Shown piece after piece: positions 16,584-25,377 of a stretch of DNA of 35,597 nt (positions are counted from its first letter, which is position 1; every line of letters starts with the position of its first letter). The notes beneath the pieces were generated by a model. That model was not told the origin of the DNA. It saw only the letters and a program-made list of their open reading frames with translations, and did not search any database. Source of the DNA: Candidatus Alloscillospira gallinarum (GTDB lineage Bacteria; Bacillota; Clostridia; Oscillospirales; Oscillospiraceae). The translations under genes and the position numbers were made by a program. The stretch covers positions 1 through 35,597 of the forward strand of contig CAJFTV010000059.1 of NCBI GenBank assembly GCA_904420055.1, read 5' to 3'.

Positions 16584-17588
16584 CTACTCCGCAATATTCT
16601 TTTGGAGTATCTCCGCCATGTTTGAGTTTGCCGCGTCTATGGCCTGACGTATCGCGCTTTTTATTGCCGCGGCGTTAGACGAGCCGTGTGCCTTTATTAC
16701 CGGCTTTGAAATACCCAAAAGCGCCGTACCGCCTATCTTGTCCGCACTCATTCTCTCCTTTAGGTCATAAACCTCTTTCCTGACCAAAAGGGCCGCCATC
16801 TTTGTTTTAAAGCTGGAGGTGAGCGTCTTTTTAATCTCTTTCATGACAAAGGAGGCCGCGCCCTCTGTGGCCTTTAACAGCACATTGCCGCTGTAACCGT
16901 CGCACACCACGACGTCGCATACGCCGTGCATCACGTCCTTGGCCTCCACATTGCCGATAAAGTTCAGCTTTCCGGCCGTGCGCGCCTCCTCCAGCAGCTC
17001 ATAGGTGTCAATCTGCAGCTGTGTGCCCTTGGTCTTTTCGGTGCCGTTGTTTAAAAGACCGATTCTCGGGGATTTTACCCCGCGGACAAACTCCGTATAG
17101 CAGGCGCCCATATACGCAAACTGCAAAAGGTACTGTGGAGTACACTCGACATTTGCTCCGCAGTCAATCAGCATTACGCCGCCTGCTGCATTGGGCAGTA
17201 TCGGCGCCAACGCCGCCCGCTTAACCCCAGGAATTCTCTTTACCACAAGCGTCGCGCCCGAGAGCAGTGCCCCCGTGCTGCCGGCGGAAACCATTGCATC
17301 GCCCTGGCCGTCTCTCAGCATATTCAGTCCCACCGTCATAGAGGAATCCTTTTTCTTCCGGTAGGCCATAACCGGCTCTTCGTCCATCTCTATGACCTCT
17401 GTGGCATTGGCAATTTCCACGCCGCCCGGCAGGTCTTTAAGCCCCAGCTTTTCTATGCACCTTAAAATCTCCTCAACCCGTCCCGTGAGGATTATGTGGG
17501 TATCAAGTTCCTTTGCCGCCATTACGGCGCCCTTTACAATTTCAAAAGGCGCATTATCTCCGCCCATTGCGTCTACAATTATTTTCAC
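16584..17588 (-). CDS. plsX: Phosphate acyltransferase PlsX
   Basis: A 334-residue enzyme that turns acyl-ACP and phosphate into acyl-phosphate, the acyl donor for PlsY in phospholipid synthesis. The start [14 protein letters not shown] is diagnostic, followed by [11 protein letters not shown], the LIDCGAN segment, a [13 protein letters not shown] stretch and [19 protein letters not shown]. The length is normal. The ATG overlaps the trmFO stop (ATGA). In many Firmicutes plsX is followed by fab genes and acpP; here it is followed by rnc and the fab genes form a separate cluster at 30-35 kb. Confidence 0.98.
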   Translation of the reverse strand: MKIIVDAMGGDNAPFEIVKGAVMAAKELDTHIILTGRVEEILRCIEKLGLKDLPGGVEIANATEVIEMDEEPVMAYRKKKDSSMTVGLNMLRDGQGDAMVSAGSTGALLSGATLVVKRIPGVKRAALAPILPNAAGGVMLIDCGANVECTPQYLLQFAYMGACYTEFVRGVKSPRIGLLNNGTEKTKGTQLQIDTYELLEEARTAGKLNFIGNVEAKDVMHGVCDVVVCDGYSGNVLLKATEGAASFVMKEIKKTLTSSFKTKMAALLVRKEVYDLKERMSADKIGGTALLGISKPVIKAHGSSNAAAIKSAIRQAIDAANSNMAEILQKNIAE

Positions 17589-18892
17589 ACTTTTTCCTCC
17601 GTTACAAGCCGGTCAATTATTTCAAGTGACCTTTTGGAAATTTCCATATTTTTGTTTCTCTTGCCTTTTACCTTATATCCAAGGGGCTCAATAATTCCGA
17701 AATTTATGTTCATGGGCTGGAAGTTTGCCACGGCTCCCCCGGAGACATACAGGGCAAGGGCTCCTATCGCCGTCTCCGCCGGAAAATTTACAGGCTCAAG
17801 TCCCAGCACTTCCCTTGCCGTCTCAATCCCCACAAGCATTCCGGACGCTGAAGATTCAACATATCCCTCCACGCCGGTCATCTGTCCGGCAAAGCTCACC
17901 TCCGGCCGTTCTTTCAGCCGGTAATACCTGTCAAGAAGCTTCGGGGAGTTTAAATATGTATTCCTGTGCATCACGCCGTACCGCACAAACTCTGCGTTTT
18001 TAAGGGCCGGTATCATGGAAAATACCCGCTTCTGCTCCGGGAATTTAAGGTGTGTCTGAAAGCCCACTATGTTGTATATTGTCCCCTCAAGATTATCCTT
18101 TCTCAGCTGGACAACGGCGTAGGGGTCCCGCCCCGTCCTGGGGTCAGGCAGTCCCACAGGCTTCATAGGTCCAAAGCGCATAGTGTCCTCTCCACGGCGG
18201 GCCATTACTTCTATCGGCATGCACCCCTCAAACACGCCACCGTCGTCAAAGCCGTGCATCTCCGCCTCCTGAGCGGTACACAGCTCCTCACGGAAGGCCT
18301 TGTACTCTGCCTCGGTCATGGGGCAGTTTATATAGTCAGGCGTGCCCTTTCCGTATCGTGAGGCAAAATATGCGCTGTCCATATCCACACTGTCCTTTGT
18401 CACTATTGGGGCCGCGGCGTCGTAAAAGTTTAAGGGCTTTCCGTCCCTGTCAAGCTCGCTGAGCTTTTCCGCCAGCCTGTCCGCCGTGAGCGGGCCGGTG
18501 GCAATTATTACCCGGCCTTCGGGAATATCGGTTATCTCCTCCTCCCTTACGGTTATGAGGGGGTGTGACCTCACCTTTTCCGTCACCGCGGCGGCAAAAG
18601 CCGTCCTGTCCACTGCCAGGGCACCTCCCGCTGGGACGCGGTGACGGTCAGCGCATTCCATAATCACGCTGCCAAGCCTGCGCATCTCCTCTTTTAAAAG
18701 TCCGACGGCGTTTGACAGCTCATCGCTCCGCAGGGAGTTAGAGCACACAAGCTCCGCAAAGTCGTCCGACACATGGGCGGGCGTCCTCTTATGGGGCTTC
18801 ATCTCAATTAGCTCCACCTCTACTCCGCGCTTTGCAAGCTGCCATGCCGCCTCACACCCGGCAAGGCCCGCTCCTACTACTTTAACTGACAT
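17585..18892 (-). CDS. trmFO: Folate-dependent tRNA (uracil-54-C5) methyltransferase TrmFO
   Basis: A 435-residue flavoprotein that makes ribothymidine-54 in tRNA using methylenetetrahydrofolate and FAD/NADH. The N-terminal dinucleotide fold is [15 protein letters not shown]. The family run [44 protein letters not shown], the [10 protein letters not shown] segment and [16 protein letters not shown] are all present, as is the [12 protein letters not shown] strand near the end. GGAGGT lies before the ATG. It lies between topA and plsX and belongs to the dprA-topA-trmFO run conserved in Firmicutes (where codV and hslVU often follow, but not here). Confidence 0.98.
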   Translation of the reverse strand: MSVKVVGAGLAGCEAAWQLAKRGVEVELIEMKPHKRTPAHVSDDFAELVCSNSLRSDELSNAVGLLKEEMRRLGSVIMECADRHRVPAGGALAVDRTAFAAAVTEKVRSHPLITVREEEITDIPEGRVIIATGPLTADRLAEKLSELDRDGKPLNFYDAAAPIVTKDSVDMDSAYFASRYGKGTPDYINCPMTEAEYKAFREELCTAQEAEMHGFDDGGVFEGCMPIEVMARRGEDTMRFGPMKPVGLPDPRTGRDPYAVVQLRKDNLEGTIYNIVGFQTHLKFPEQKRVFSMIPALKNAEFVRYGVMHRNTYLNSPKLLDRYYRLKERPEVSFAGQMTGVEGYVESSASGMLVGIETAREVLGLEPVNFPAETAIGALALYVSGGAVANFQPMNINFGIIEPLGYKVKGKRNKNMEISKRSLEIIDRLVTEEKV

Positions 18893-18943
18893 CTTTAACC
18901 TCCGTAAACCGCCGGCACTTTTCCCGGCTTCCCGGCACAGCCT

Positions 18944-21238
18944 TTAGCTGTCCGCGCCAGGCTCCTCCGCCGTTTTCTTTTTTCGTCCGGTGCTTTTTGT
19001 CCCGCCGGCTTTCTTCGTCTCCGTCTTTGCGGTCTTCTTTTTAGACGCAGACTTTTTTTCCTTTTTTGTCTCTTTTTCCGTCTTACTGTCCTTTGCCTCT
19101 TCACTTGCTGGGGGCTCAGCCGTCTTTTTCTTATATCCGCCGCGCTTGTCCTCCGGCACAAAGTTCGGGCACTCCTCATTTATGCAGAACGGCTTTTTAA
19201 AGCCTCTGCCGCTCTTTTTAAACATGGTCTGTCCGCAGACAGGGCAGTTGTCCTTTACAGGCACGTCCCAGGTTATAAACCCGCACTCCTTGAGTTTTTC
19301 ACAGGCGTAGTACGTATATCCGTTCTTTGAGGTACGCTTTAAAATCCTGCTGCCGCACCTGGGGCATTTGCCCGGCATCTCAATTACAAGCGGTTTTGTA
19401 AAGCTGCACTCCGGGTAGCCCGGGCACGCGAGGAACCTCCCGAACCTGCCGGATTTTACCACAAGATTTCTGCCGCAGATATCGCACTTCTCCTCAGACA
19501 CCTCGTCCGGGACCTTAATTCGCTCCCCCTCCAGGGCCTTTTCAGCATTTTCAAGGTCTTTTGAAAAGCCGGCATAAAACTGCTCCAGAAGGTCCTTCCA
19601 GTCCCTCTTGCCCTTTTCAACATCGTCAAGGCTGTCCTCCATTCTGGCAGTGAACTTTAAATCCACAATGTCAGAAAAGCGGTCCTCCATGAGCTTTGTT
19701 ACCACCTCTCCCAATGGCGTGGGCCGGAGGTTTTTCCCCTCTTTTACCACGTACTCCCTGTCAAGAATGGTGGATATTGTGGGAGCGTAGGTACTTGGCC
19801 GGCCAACCCCTGTCTCCTCCATCTCCCGTATGAGAGTTGCCTCTGTGTATCTCGCGGGGGGCTGGGTGAATTTCTGCTCCTTTTTAATTTCCTCCAGCTT
19901 CAGGGGCATTCCCTCGTGAAGGTCCGGCAAAGGAGAATTTTTTTCTTCCTTTTCGTCGTCCCGGCTCTCCTCATAGACCGCAGTGTAGCCTGAAAACTTC
20001 ATTACAGAGTGGCTTGCCCTGAACACGTGTCCGCCCGACACCGTGTCGATTGTCAGGCTGTCATAAACCGCAGGAGACATCTGACAGGCAACAAACCTGC
20101 TCCATATGAGCCTGTAGAGCTTATACTGGTCAGAGGTCACGCTGCCCTTAATATCATCAGGCGTTATAAATACATTGCTGGGACGGATTGCCTCATGTGC
20201 GTCCTGCGCGCCGCTTTTCGTCTTAAACCTTCTGGGCGAGCCCGGGTGATAGCTCTCCCCGTACCTTCCCGTTATAAAGCTCTTCGCGTCATTAAGCGCC
20301 ACATCTGAAAGCCTTAATGAGTCCGTTCTCATGTATGTTATAAGACCCACGGTGCCCTCACCCTGAATGTCAACGCCCTCGTAGAGCTGCTGCGCAATTG
20401 ACATGGTGCGCCGGGGCGTCATTCCCAGCTTACGGGAAGCGTCCTGCTGAAGCGTGGAGGTTATAAACGGAGGCGGCGGGTTTTTCTTCCGCTCTGAACG
20501 CTTTACCTCCTTGACTGAAAACGTGGAGGCGGTTACATCGTCAATTATCCTCTGCACCTGCTCCTCATTTTTAAGTTCGGTCTTTTTGTCTCCCGTGCCG
20601 TAATAGCGCGCTGTAAAGCTGCCCTTTCCGTCCACCGAGAGGACGGCGTCCAAATGCCAGTACTCCTCCGGCACAAAGTTTTTAATCTCATTTTCCCTGT
20701 CAACTACCATTCTCGTGGCAACAGACTGCACACGTCCGGCAGATAGGCCGCGGCGTATCTTTCTCCACAGCAGTGGACTTAGCTTATATCCTACAATCCT
20801 GTCCAAAATTCGCCGTGCCTGCTGTGCGTCAACAAGGTCCATGTCTATGGCCCGCGGGTGCTCTATGCTGTCCCGCACAACATTTTTAGTTATCTCGTTG
20901 AACGTAACTCTTCTTACACTGTCGTCCGGCAGCTCAAGCAGTTCTTTTAAATGCCAGGATATGGCCTCTCCCTCACGGTCAGGGTCGGTTGCAAGGTACA
21001 CTGTCTCACTGGAGGCCGCGTCCTTTTTAAGAGCGGCAATCGTGTCCTCCCGCCCTTTAACCGGCCTGTAATCCGGTGTAAATCCGTTTTCAATATCCAC
21101 ACCGAGGACGCTTTTGGGCAGGTCACGGAGGTGTCCCATGGACGCCGTAACCTTATAATCATTGCCCAGGTACTTGCCTATGGTTTTCGCCTTTGCCGGG
21201 GACTCAACTATTACAAGGTTCGTTTTTCGTTTTGCCAT
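18944..21238 (-). CDS. topA: DNA topoisomerase I with zinc ribbons and Lys-rich tail
   Basis: A 764-residue type IA topoisomerase that relaxes negative supercoils. The Toprim domain starts LVIVESPAKAKTIGKYL and has DPDREGEAISWHL near 85-97. The active-site Tyr302 lies in a GLITYMRTDSLRL stretch. Three C-terminal zinc ribbons follow (CDIC...CPGYPEC, CPRCGS...CEKLKEC, CPVCGQ...CINEEC, about 575-695). The last 60 residues are almost only Lys, Thr, Glu, Ala and Ser, a histone-H1-like tail likely to add DNA affinity. A GGAGAT site precedes the ATG. It sits 36 nt after dprA. Confidence 0.98.
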   Translation of the reverse strand: MAKRKTNLVIVESPAKAKTIGKYLGNDYKVTASMGHLRDLPKSVLGVDIENGFTPDYRPVKGREDTIAALKKDAASSETVYLATDPDREGEAISWHLKELLELPDDSVRRVTFNEITKNVVRDSIEHPRAIDMDLVDAQQARRILDRIVGYKLSPLLWRKIRRGLSAGRVQSVATRMVVDRENEIKNFVPEEYWHLDAVLSVDGKGSFTARYYGTGDKKTELKNEEQVQRIIDDVTASTFSVKEVKRSERKKNPPPPFITSTLQQDASRKLGMTPRRTMSIAQQLYEGVDIQGEGTVGLITYMRTDSLRLSDVALNDAKSFITGRYGESYHPGSPRRFKTKSGAQDAHEAIRPSNVFITPDDIKGSVTSDQYKLYRLIWSRFVACQMSPAVYDSLTIDTVSGGHVFRASHSVMKFSGYTAVYEESRDDEKEEKNSPLPDLHEGMPLKLEEIKKEQKFTQPPARYTEATLIREMEETGVGRPSTYAPTISTILDREYVVKEGKNLRPTPLGEVVTKLMEDRFSDIVDLKFTARMEDSLDDVEKGKRDWKDLLEQFYAGFSKDLENAEKALEGERIKVPDEVSEEKCDICGRNLVVKSGRFGRFLACPGYPECSFTKPLVIEMPGKCPRCGSRILKRTSKNGYTYYACEKLKECGFITWDVPVKDNCPVCGQTMFKKSGRGFKKPFCINEECPNFVPEDKRGGYKKKTAEPPASEEAKDSKTEKETKKEKKSASKKKTAKTETKKAGGTKSTGRKKKTAEEPGADS

Positions 21239-21262
21239 TTTAATCTCCTGTTATCTTCATAT

Positions 21263-21268
21263 ATTATA
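21263..21268 (-). promoter_or_regulatory. Possible -10 box for topA
   Basis: A perfect TATAAT on the minus strand in the 36-nt dprA-topA gap, 25 nt before the topA start. No convincing -35 lies 16-18 nt upstream, so this may be chance in an A+T-rich gap. A 10-bp palindrome ATAGTACTAT (21269-21278) abuts it. Confidence 0.3.
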
Positions 21269-21274
21269 ATAGTA

Positions 21275-22489
21275 CTATGTAAGGCTGAAATATTTTCCCT
21301 TCTCCTGCCTCACAATTCCCTTAATTTCCATCATTGTAAGCGCCGCCATTGTCTGCGGGGCCGTCATGGAGCACTTCGCCGCTATCTCATCTATATGTAA
21401 GCACTCGTCTCCAATAGCCTGGGCAATTATAAGCTCATCTCCGCAGAGAACCGGCTTCTTTAAATCATAGTCTGCCTTATTTTTATTGTCAATCACTTTT
21501 TTGTCAGTTTTTGATTTATAATCTCCGTCTTTTACCTGTTTTTTTACAAGGCGCACCGCCATTTTACCGTCAAGCGGCACCTTTTCCCCTTTTGCGCTGC
21601 CGTGTGCCCTGCCCTTAAAAAGCCACTTGTACTCCCCGGCGATGTCCTCACCGCAGAGAACCGGGGTGGCACCCTCGCGTATCAGCATATTTGTCCCTCT
21701 GGAATTTGGCGCGTCCACATTCCCGGGTACGGCAAACACGTCCCGCCCCTGCTCCAAAGCGTGGGCGGCAGTAATCAGCGCGCCGCTTTTTTCCGGGGCC
21801 TCAATAACCGCAACGCCTACGGATATACCGCTTATTATCCTGTTTCTTATGGGGAAATTCCGCCCTCTCACTCCCTCGTCCGGCGGGTACTCGGTTATAA
21901 GCGCGCCCACTGCGGCCACATCGTCATAAAGGCGCTCGTTTCCCGCGGGGTACACGGTGTCAAGGCCGCAGCCCAAAACACCGATAACCCTCCCGCCTCC
22001 GCGGAGCGCCCCCATCGCCGCAGAAGAGTCAATTCCTCTGGCAAGGCCAGTCACTACAACACACCCGCACTTTGCAAGCTCATATCCAAATCTCTCCGCA
22101 GTCTTTACGCCGTAAGGACTGCACTTTCTCGTGCCCACAATGGCCACTGCCGCCTCTTCATCAACCGGCGGCAGTACGCCCCGCACATACATGACCACAG
22201 GAGGGTCAAAAATATTCCTGAGCCGCGCAGGGTAGTCAGAATCCTGCAGGGTAATTATTCTGTACCCTGCCTCCGTGCACCTGTCAATTATTTCAAGAGC
22301 GTCGTTCAGATTTTTGTCCTCTGCAATCCTTTTGGCAGTCTGGCTCTTAAAATCAAACTTTGAAAGCTCCGCAGTGTCGGCAAAATAGATGTTTTCAGGA
22401 CTTCCAAAGTACTCTAAAAGCCGTCTCGCCTCCCCGGCATTCATGTTCCCCCGTCCGGACAGCCAAACCCAGTATTTAGGCGCTGACAT
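21275..22489 (-). CDS. dprA: DNA-processing protein DprA
   Basis: A 404-residue protein that loads RecA on incoming single-stranded DNA during transformation. It has an N-terminal helical region (1-80) and a Rossmann-like core with VAIVGTRKCSPYG, VVTGLARGIDSSAA, GVLGCGLDTVYP, NFPIRNRIISGIS and DVFAVPGNVD. After a Lys/Asp-rich linker comes a C-terminal winged-helix (about 345-404). I choose the ATG at 22489, which shares one base with the upstream stop (TGATG) and has an AGGGGGTG site; an earlier in-frame ATG at 22522 would add 11 residues atypical of the family. DprA implies the capacity to process imported DNA, but no other competence gene is in view. Confidence 0.96.
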   Translation of the reverse strand: MSAPKYWVWLSGRGNMNAGEARRLLEYFGSPENIYFADTAELSKFDFKSQTAKRIAEDKNLNDALEIIDRCTEAGYRIITLQDSDYPARLRNIFDPPVVMYVRGVLPPVDEEAAVAIVGTRKCSPYGVKTAERFGYELAKCGCVVVTGLARGIDSSAAMGALRGGGRVIGVLGCGLDTVYPAGNERLYDDVAAVGALITEYPPDEGVRGRNFPIRNRIISGISVGVAVIEAPEKSGALITAAHALEQGRDVFAVPGNVDAPNSRGTNMLIREGATPVLCGEDIAGEYKWLFKGRAHGSAKGEKVPLDGKMAVRLVKKQVKDGDYKSKTDKKVIDNKNKADYDLKKPVLCGDELIIAQAIGDECLHIDEIAAKCSMTAPQTMAALTMMEIKGIVRQEKGKYFSLT

Positions 22490-23250
22490 CACAGGCACCC
22501 CCCTTCTCTCACAGCCTCCCACATTATAATTCCGGCTGCAAGAGAGGCATTAAAGGACTCGCACTCCGGGTTCATGGGTATTATTATTTTTCCCGTGCAC
22601 ATATGGAGGAGCTTTTCCGTAAGTCCTTGTCCCTCGCTTCCAATTGCAATTATAAAGTTTTCAAACTCAGTTTCGCGTATGTCTGTGCTGTCCTCTCTGA
22701 GGGCCGCGCCGTAAAGGCTTATGCCTGTGGATACAAGCTCTGAAACGCTGTCATAGCCTGTCTCCTCCACGCACTGGCGGAACACGGCTCCCATCGTCGC
22801 CCTTATGGTCTTTGGATTGTATAGGTCTGCGCACCCGGGCAGCAGCAAAACCTTCCCATAATTTAAGGCGTTTGCAGTCCTGATTATAGTTCCGAGATTT
22901 CCCGGGTCCTGCACACCCTCCAAAAGCACATAGCGTATCTTGTCCGCCTTTTTTTCCGGGACAGGTCTCACCCTGCACGTGAAGATGACATTTTGAGGTG
23001 TTTTCACAGGGGACATGTACTCCATAAGCTCCTGTGCCACGGTGTATACAGGCCCTGTGTAGCCGCCAAAATCCGCATTTTCGTCCGCAGAATAGACCGC
23101 CTCAATCTCGGCGCCGTTTTTCACAGCCTCATAAAGGAGCTTTTCCCCGTCGCACACAAAGGCCCCCTCCCGGCGGCGAAACGCCCTGTCGGTACCAAGC
23201 TTTTTTACGCGCTGAATTTTTGGATTTTGTCTGCTTTTAATACATTCCAT
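22489..23250 (-). CDS. SpoU/TrmH-family RNA 2'-O-methyltransferase
   Basis: A 253-residue SPOUT methyltransferase. Residues 1-95 form the L30e-like RNA-binding domain starting IKSRQNPKIQRVKKL. The knotted catalytic domain (about 105-253) has LLEGVQDPGNLGTIIRTANA (motif 1), AIGSEGQGL (motif 2) and IPMNPECESFNASLAAGI (motif 3). Members methylate the ribose of rRNA or tRNA; RlmB-like activity on 23S rRNA is plausible but the target cannot be read from sequence. It is the first gene of the dprA-topA-trmFO-plsX run, with its own promoter and a leader of about 115 nt. GGGGAG lies 8 nt before the ATG. Confidence 0.93.
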   Translation of the reverse strand: MECIKSRQNPKIQRVKKLGTDRAFRRREGAFVCDGEKLLYEAVKNGAEIEAVYSADENADFGGYTGPVYTVAQELMEYMSPVKTPQNVIFTCRVRPVPEKKADKIRYVLLEGVQDPGNLGTIIRTANALNYGKVLLLPGCADLYNPKTIRATMGAVFRQCVEETGYDSVSELVSTGISLYGAALREDSTDIRETEFENFIIAIGSEGQGLTEKLLHMCTGKIIIPMNPECESFNASLAAGIIMWEAVREGGCL

Positions 23251-23274
23251 GACAAACGCTCCCCTATATGAGCA

Positions 23275-23313
23275 AAGCTGTGACCCTGGGAAGTTTGTCC
23301 ATGGTCGCAGCTT
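23275..23313 (-). promoter_or_regulatory. Leader hairpin upstream of the SpoU methyltransferase gene
   Basis: In the 5' leader an 11-bp stem with one mismatch (arms 23313-23303 and 23285-23275, 17-nt loop) forms about 25 nt before the start codon. No T run follows. It matches no riboswitch or T-box consensus that I know. Confidence 0.45.
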
Positions 23314-23370
23314 AATATAACGCTCAAATCTTTAAAGGCTTTTATGGTAAGCTCCCTTTTTATACTGGGA

Positions 23371-23399
23371 ATTATAGCAGAGTATGTTTTTTCTTGCAA
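23371..23399 (-). promoter_or_regulatory. Promoter of the SpoU-dprA-topA-trmFO-plsX unit
   Basis: TTGCAA (23399-23394) and a perfect TATAAT (23376-23371) with a 17-nt spacer, in the 161-nt gap after birA. Transcription should start near 23364. The -35 overlaps a 10-bp palindrome AAGTGCACTT (23398-23407). Confidence 0.75.
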
Positions 23400-23411
23400 G
23401 TGCACTTATTT

Positions 23412-24197
23412 TCAGTACACGCCAAGTATGCTCACCTCGCCGGAGGACAGGTGCTCGTAAGTGCCGTCCTCATACTTCACAACAAGTCCGAAATTGTCGT
23501 CAATTCCAACAGCCAGGGCGCTCTGCCCCGTCTCCCCACGGCAGACTGTTATCATCTTTCCCGGGACTATGCAGCGTTCTCTGTATTCGCAGAGTATGTC
23601 TCCGCCCTCACAGTACAGCTCCGCAAGATTGTTCAGCACACCGGCGGCAATATCTGCAAGCCCTCCCGGATACCTGTCCGCAAAAACGGCGCCGGCTTTT
23701 TTCTGTACATCTTCCGGAAATCCGCCCTCCGGCTCATACACGTTTACGCCTATTCCAACACATACGCTGTACCTGCCGTCCGTGCCGGGCGCCGCCGCTG
23801 TCTCCGCCAGTATTCCGCAGACCTTTCTGCCGCTTAAAAGCACGTCGTTCACCCACTTAATCCGGGCATTTTCCCCAAGCGCGCGGCACACGGCCACTCC
23901 GGCCATGGGCGTCATTCTCATCATCTCCTCCGGGCTTTCGGCATTCAGCAAAATACTCATATAAACCCCCGTGTTCTCCGGAGAAAAAAAACTGCGTCCC
24001 ACGCGTCCGCGCCCGGCCATCTGTCTGGCAGCCAACACTGCCGTCATATTATCCGCGCCGCTTTTTGCAAGCTCCATAAGGCGGATATTAGTGGAGTCCA
24101 CGCAGTCAAAAAAGTGCAGTTTTACGTCTCTCCCATGTCCCCGCAGCCTGTGCAAGACATCGTTAGCTTTCAGCCTGTCTGAATTATTTGTCCCCAT
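23412..24197 (-). CDS. birA: Biotin--[acetyl-CoA-carboxylase] ligase, single-domain type
   Basis: A 261-residue ligase that activates biotin as biotinyl-AMP and attaches it to AccB. The biotin/ATP motif GRGRVGRSFFSP is at 62-73 and the catalytic lysine is Lys114 in an IKWVNDVLLSGRKVCGIL run. A small C-terminal SH3-like domain closes the protein. There is no N-terminal helix-turn-helix, so unlike E. coli BirA it should not repress transcription. I choose the ATG at 24197, with GGAG upstream, giving a 14-nt overlap with the thioesterase gene; the longer open frame above it only shadows that gene. Its place at the end of the fab/acc cluster fits its job: its substrate AccB is encoded 6 kb upstream in the same direction. 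Confidence 0.95.
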   Translation of the reverse strand: MGTNNSDRLKANDVLHRLRGHGRDVKLHFFDCVDSTNIRLMELAKSGADNMTAVLAARQMAGRGRVGRSFFSPENTGVYMSILLNAESPEEMMRMTPMAGVAVCRALGENARIKWVNDVLLSGRKVCGILAETAAAPGTDGRYSVCVGIGVNVYEPEGGFPEDVQKKAGAVFADRYPGGLADIAAGVLNNLAELYCEGGDILCEYRERCIVPGKMITVCRGETGQSALAVGIDDNFGLVVKYEDGTYEHLSSGEVSILGVY

Positions 24198-24654
24198 TTT
24201 CAATATACTCCGGGTTGCACACCACATTTTCAACCCCCACAAGGCTCTTAAGCTTTTCATGCATTTCGGGCATATGGTGCTTAAGGGGCAGCGGCCGTCC
24301 CTGCCTGTCGGTGAAGCAGTGCTGAGAATTTGCCACGGCACAAAGGGTGTTATCCGATAAGTTGTATATCTCATAATATACCTTGAACCGCACACCGGTG
24401 TACTCTGTTAGCTTTAGCCGCACCTCCACCGTGTCTCCGAACCGGCACGATACCTTGTAGTCGCAGGAGACGGATACAACCGGGGATACAATGCCGCTTC
24501 TCTCAAGACGCACATAGCTGTACCCCACTTTTTCCAGATAGTCGGACCTCGCCTCCTCCAGCCATCTGATATAGTTTGAGTGATGCACAATTCCCATCTG
24601 GTCTGTCTCATAATAGTGAACAACATGCCTGTAATGAGTTAAATTCTCGTTCAT
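24184..24654 (-). CDS. YbgC/FadM-type hotdog acyl-CoA thioesterase
   Basis: A 156-residue 4HBT-family thioesterase. The catalytic segment ETDQMGIVHHSNYIRWLEEAR places Asp18 in the usual position, followed by the VSCDYKVSCRFGDTVEVRLKL and GVRFKVYYEIYN strands. YbgC-type enzymes hydrolyse acyl-CoA, and some acyl-ACP. The start at 24654 is fixed by GGAGG 7 nt upstream; a much longer open frame above it overlaps the tetR gene and is spurious. It lies between the TetR regulator and birA at the distal end of the fatty-acid cluster, which suggests release of free fatty acids or proof-reading of the acyl pool (inference). Confidence 0.9.
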   Translation of the reverse strand: MNENLTHYRHVVHYYETDQMGIVHHSNYIRWLEEARSDYLEKVGYSYVRLERSGIVSPVVSVSCDYKVSCRFGDTVEVRLKLTEYTGVRFKVYYEIYNLSDNTLCAVANSQHCFTDRQGRPLPLKHHMPEMHEKLKSLVGVENVVCNPEYIENGDK

Positions 24655-24690
24655 TTTTCTTCCTCCGTAACCGCCGTCAAAAATTCCGCA

Positions 24691-24729
24691 GCCGGGTAAA
24701 AGCCCCTGTAAAAAACGGCTTTCCCCGGC
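24691..24729 (-). terminator. Bipartite hairpin between tetR and the thioesterase gene, possible attenuator
   Basis: An outer GCCGGG/CCCGGC stem (24691-24696, 24724-24729) and an inner AAAGCC/GGCTTT stem (24699-24704, 24717-24722), separated by a small asymmetric bulge. On the minus strand it is followed after six bases by ATTTTTG. It lies in a 94-nt gap in an otherwise tightly packed operon, so it may lower expression of the thioesterase and birA. Confidence 0.5.
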
Positions 24730-24748
24730 CTTTTTCATACTCTGTGCC

Positions 24749-25327
24749 TTACGGCAGGTCAAACTCCCGGTCAATGTTTTCCCTTGCAATCTGAAGCATG
24801 TGCTCATTATACTCCATCTCTTTATTGTCAAACATGAGCGCCGCCCCATAAATAAGGGACCGGACTATATACAGCTTGCGCGTTTTCGTCTCCTCGTCCA
24901 TATTTACGGACCTGCAGTACTCGTCAACAAGCTGCCGGGTAAGGCTGCTGAGCCCACCCCGGTTTTTATACGTGTTGTCAAACTTGTCGTCTTTCAACAT
25001 CAGGATTGAGCGAAAGTGGGGGTGCTCAACAAGAAACTTTATATACGCTACACTGATTTCAACAATCTGCCTGCGAAGGCTGCCTTTATTTGCCTCTGCT
25101 ATGCTGCGCTGCTCCTCGCCCCACAACTCATTTACGTACTCTATTATCGAGGCAAGGAAACCGTTTTTATCACCAAAATGCTTTGCAGGAGCAGCGCAGG
25201 ACACATTGCAGGCCGCCGCTACCCGGCGGATTGAAAAACCCGAAATCCCGTGTCTGTTTATTTCCTTAATTCCCGCCTTTATAAGTTCCTCACGCTTACT
25301 GCTGCGCCGCTTTTGCTGTTCTTCCAA
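24749..25327 (-). CDS. TetR/AcrR-family transcriptional regulator
   Basis: A 192-residue repressor-type protein. An N-terminal helix-turn-helix spans about residues 10-58: SKREELIKAGIKEINRHG, then FSIRRVAAACNVSCAAPAKHFGDKNGFLASII, the TetR recognition helix and Phe-Gly-Asp-Lys step. The all-helical C-terminal ligand domain is unrelated to anything I recognise. The start codon is TTG, supported by a perfect GAGGTGA 6 nt upstream. Low expression from TTG suits a regulator. Because it lies between an acyl-CoA synthetase and a thioesterase in the fatty-acid cluster, an acyl-CoA or acyl-ACP ligand is likely, and the palindrome before acpP is a candidate target. Both are inference. Confidence 0.9.
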   Translation of the reverse strand: MEEQQKRRSSKREELIKAGIKEINRHGISGFSIRRVAAACNVSCAAPAKHFGDKNGFLASIIEYVNELWGEEQRSIAEANKGSLRRQIVEISVAYIKFLVEHPHFRSILMLKDDKFDNTYKNRGGLSSLTRQLVDEYCRSVNMDEETKTRKLYIVRSLIYGAALMFDNKEMEYNEHMLQIARENIDREFDLP

Positions 25328-25377
25328 TTAAGTCACCTCAAATCACACAAAGCACAGCGCAAAACTAAAGAGCACAA

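Noticed and set aside
18895-19179. A 94-residue Arg/Lys-rich reading frame on the minus strand at the end of topA
   Set aside because: It is the alternate frame of the lysine-coding low-complexity tail of topA and has no ribosome-binding site or family similarity.
21602-22363. A 253-codon open frame on the plus strand
   Set aside because: Antisense to dprA, with no family signature.
23264-23302. A 12-codon leader peptide frame (ATG to TAG) in the SpoU leader
   Set aside because: No ribosome-binding site precedes the ATG and the codons show no run of one amino acid that would suggest attenuation.
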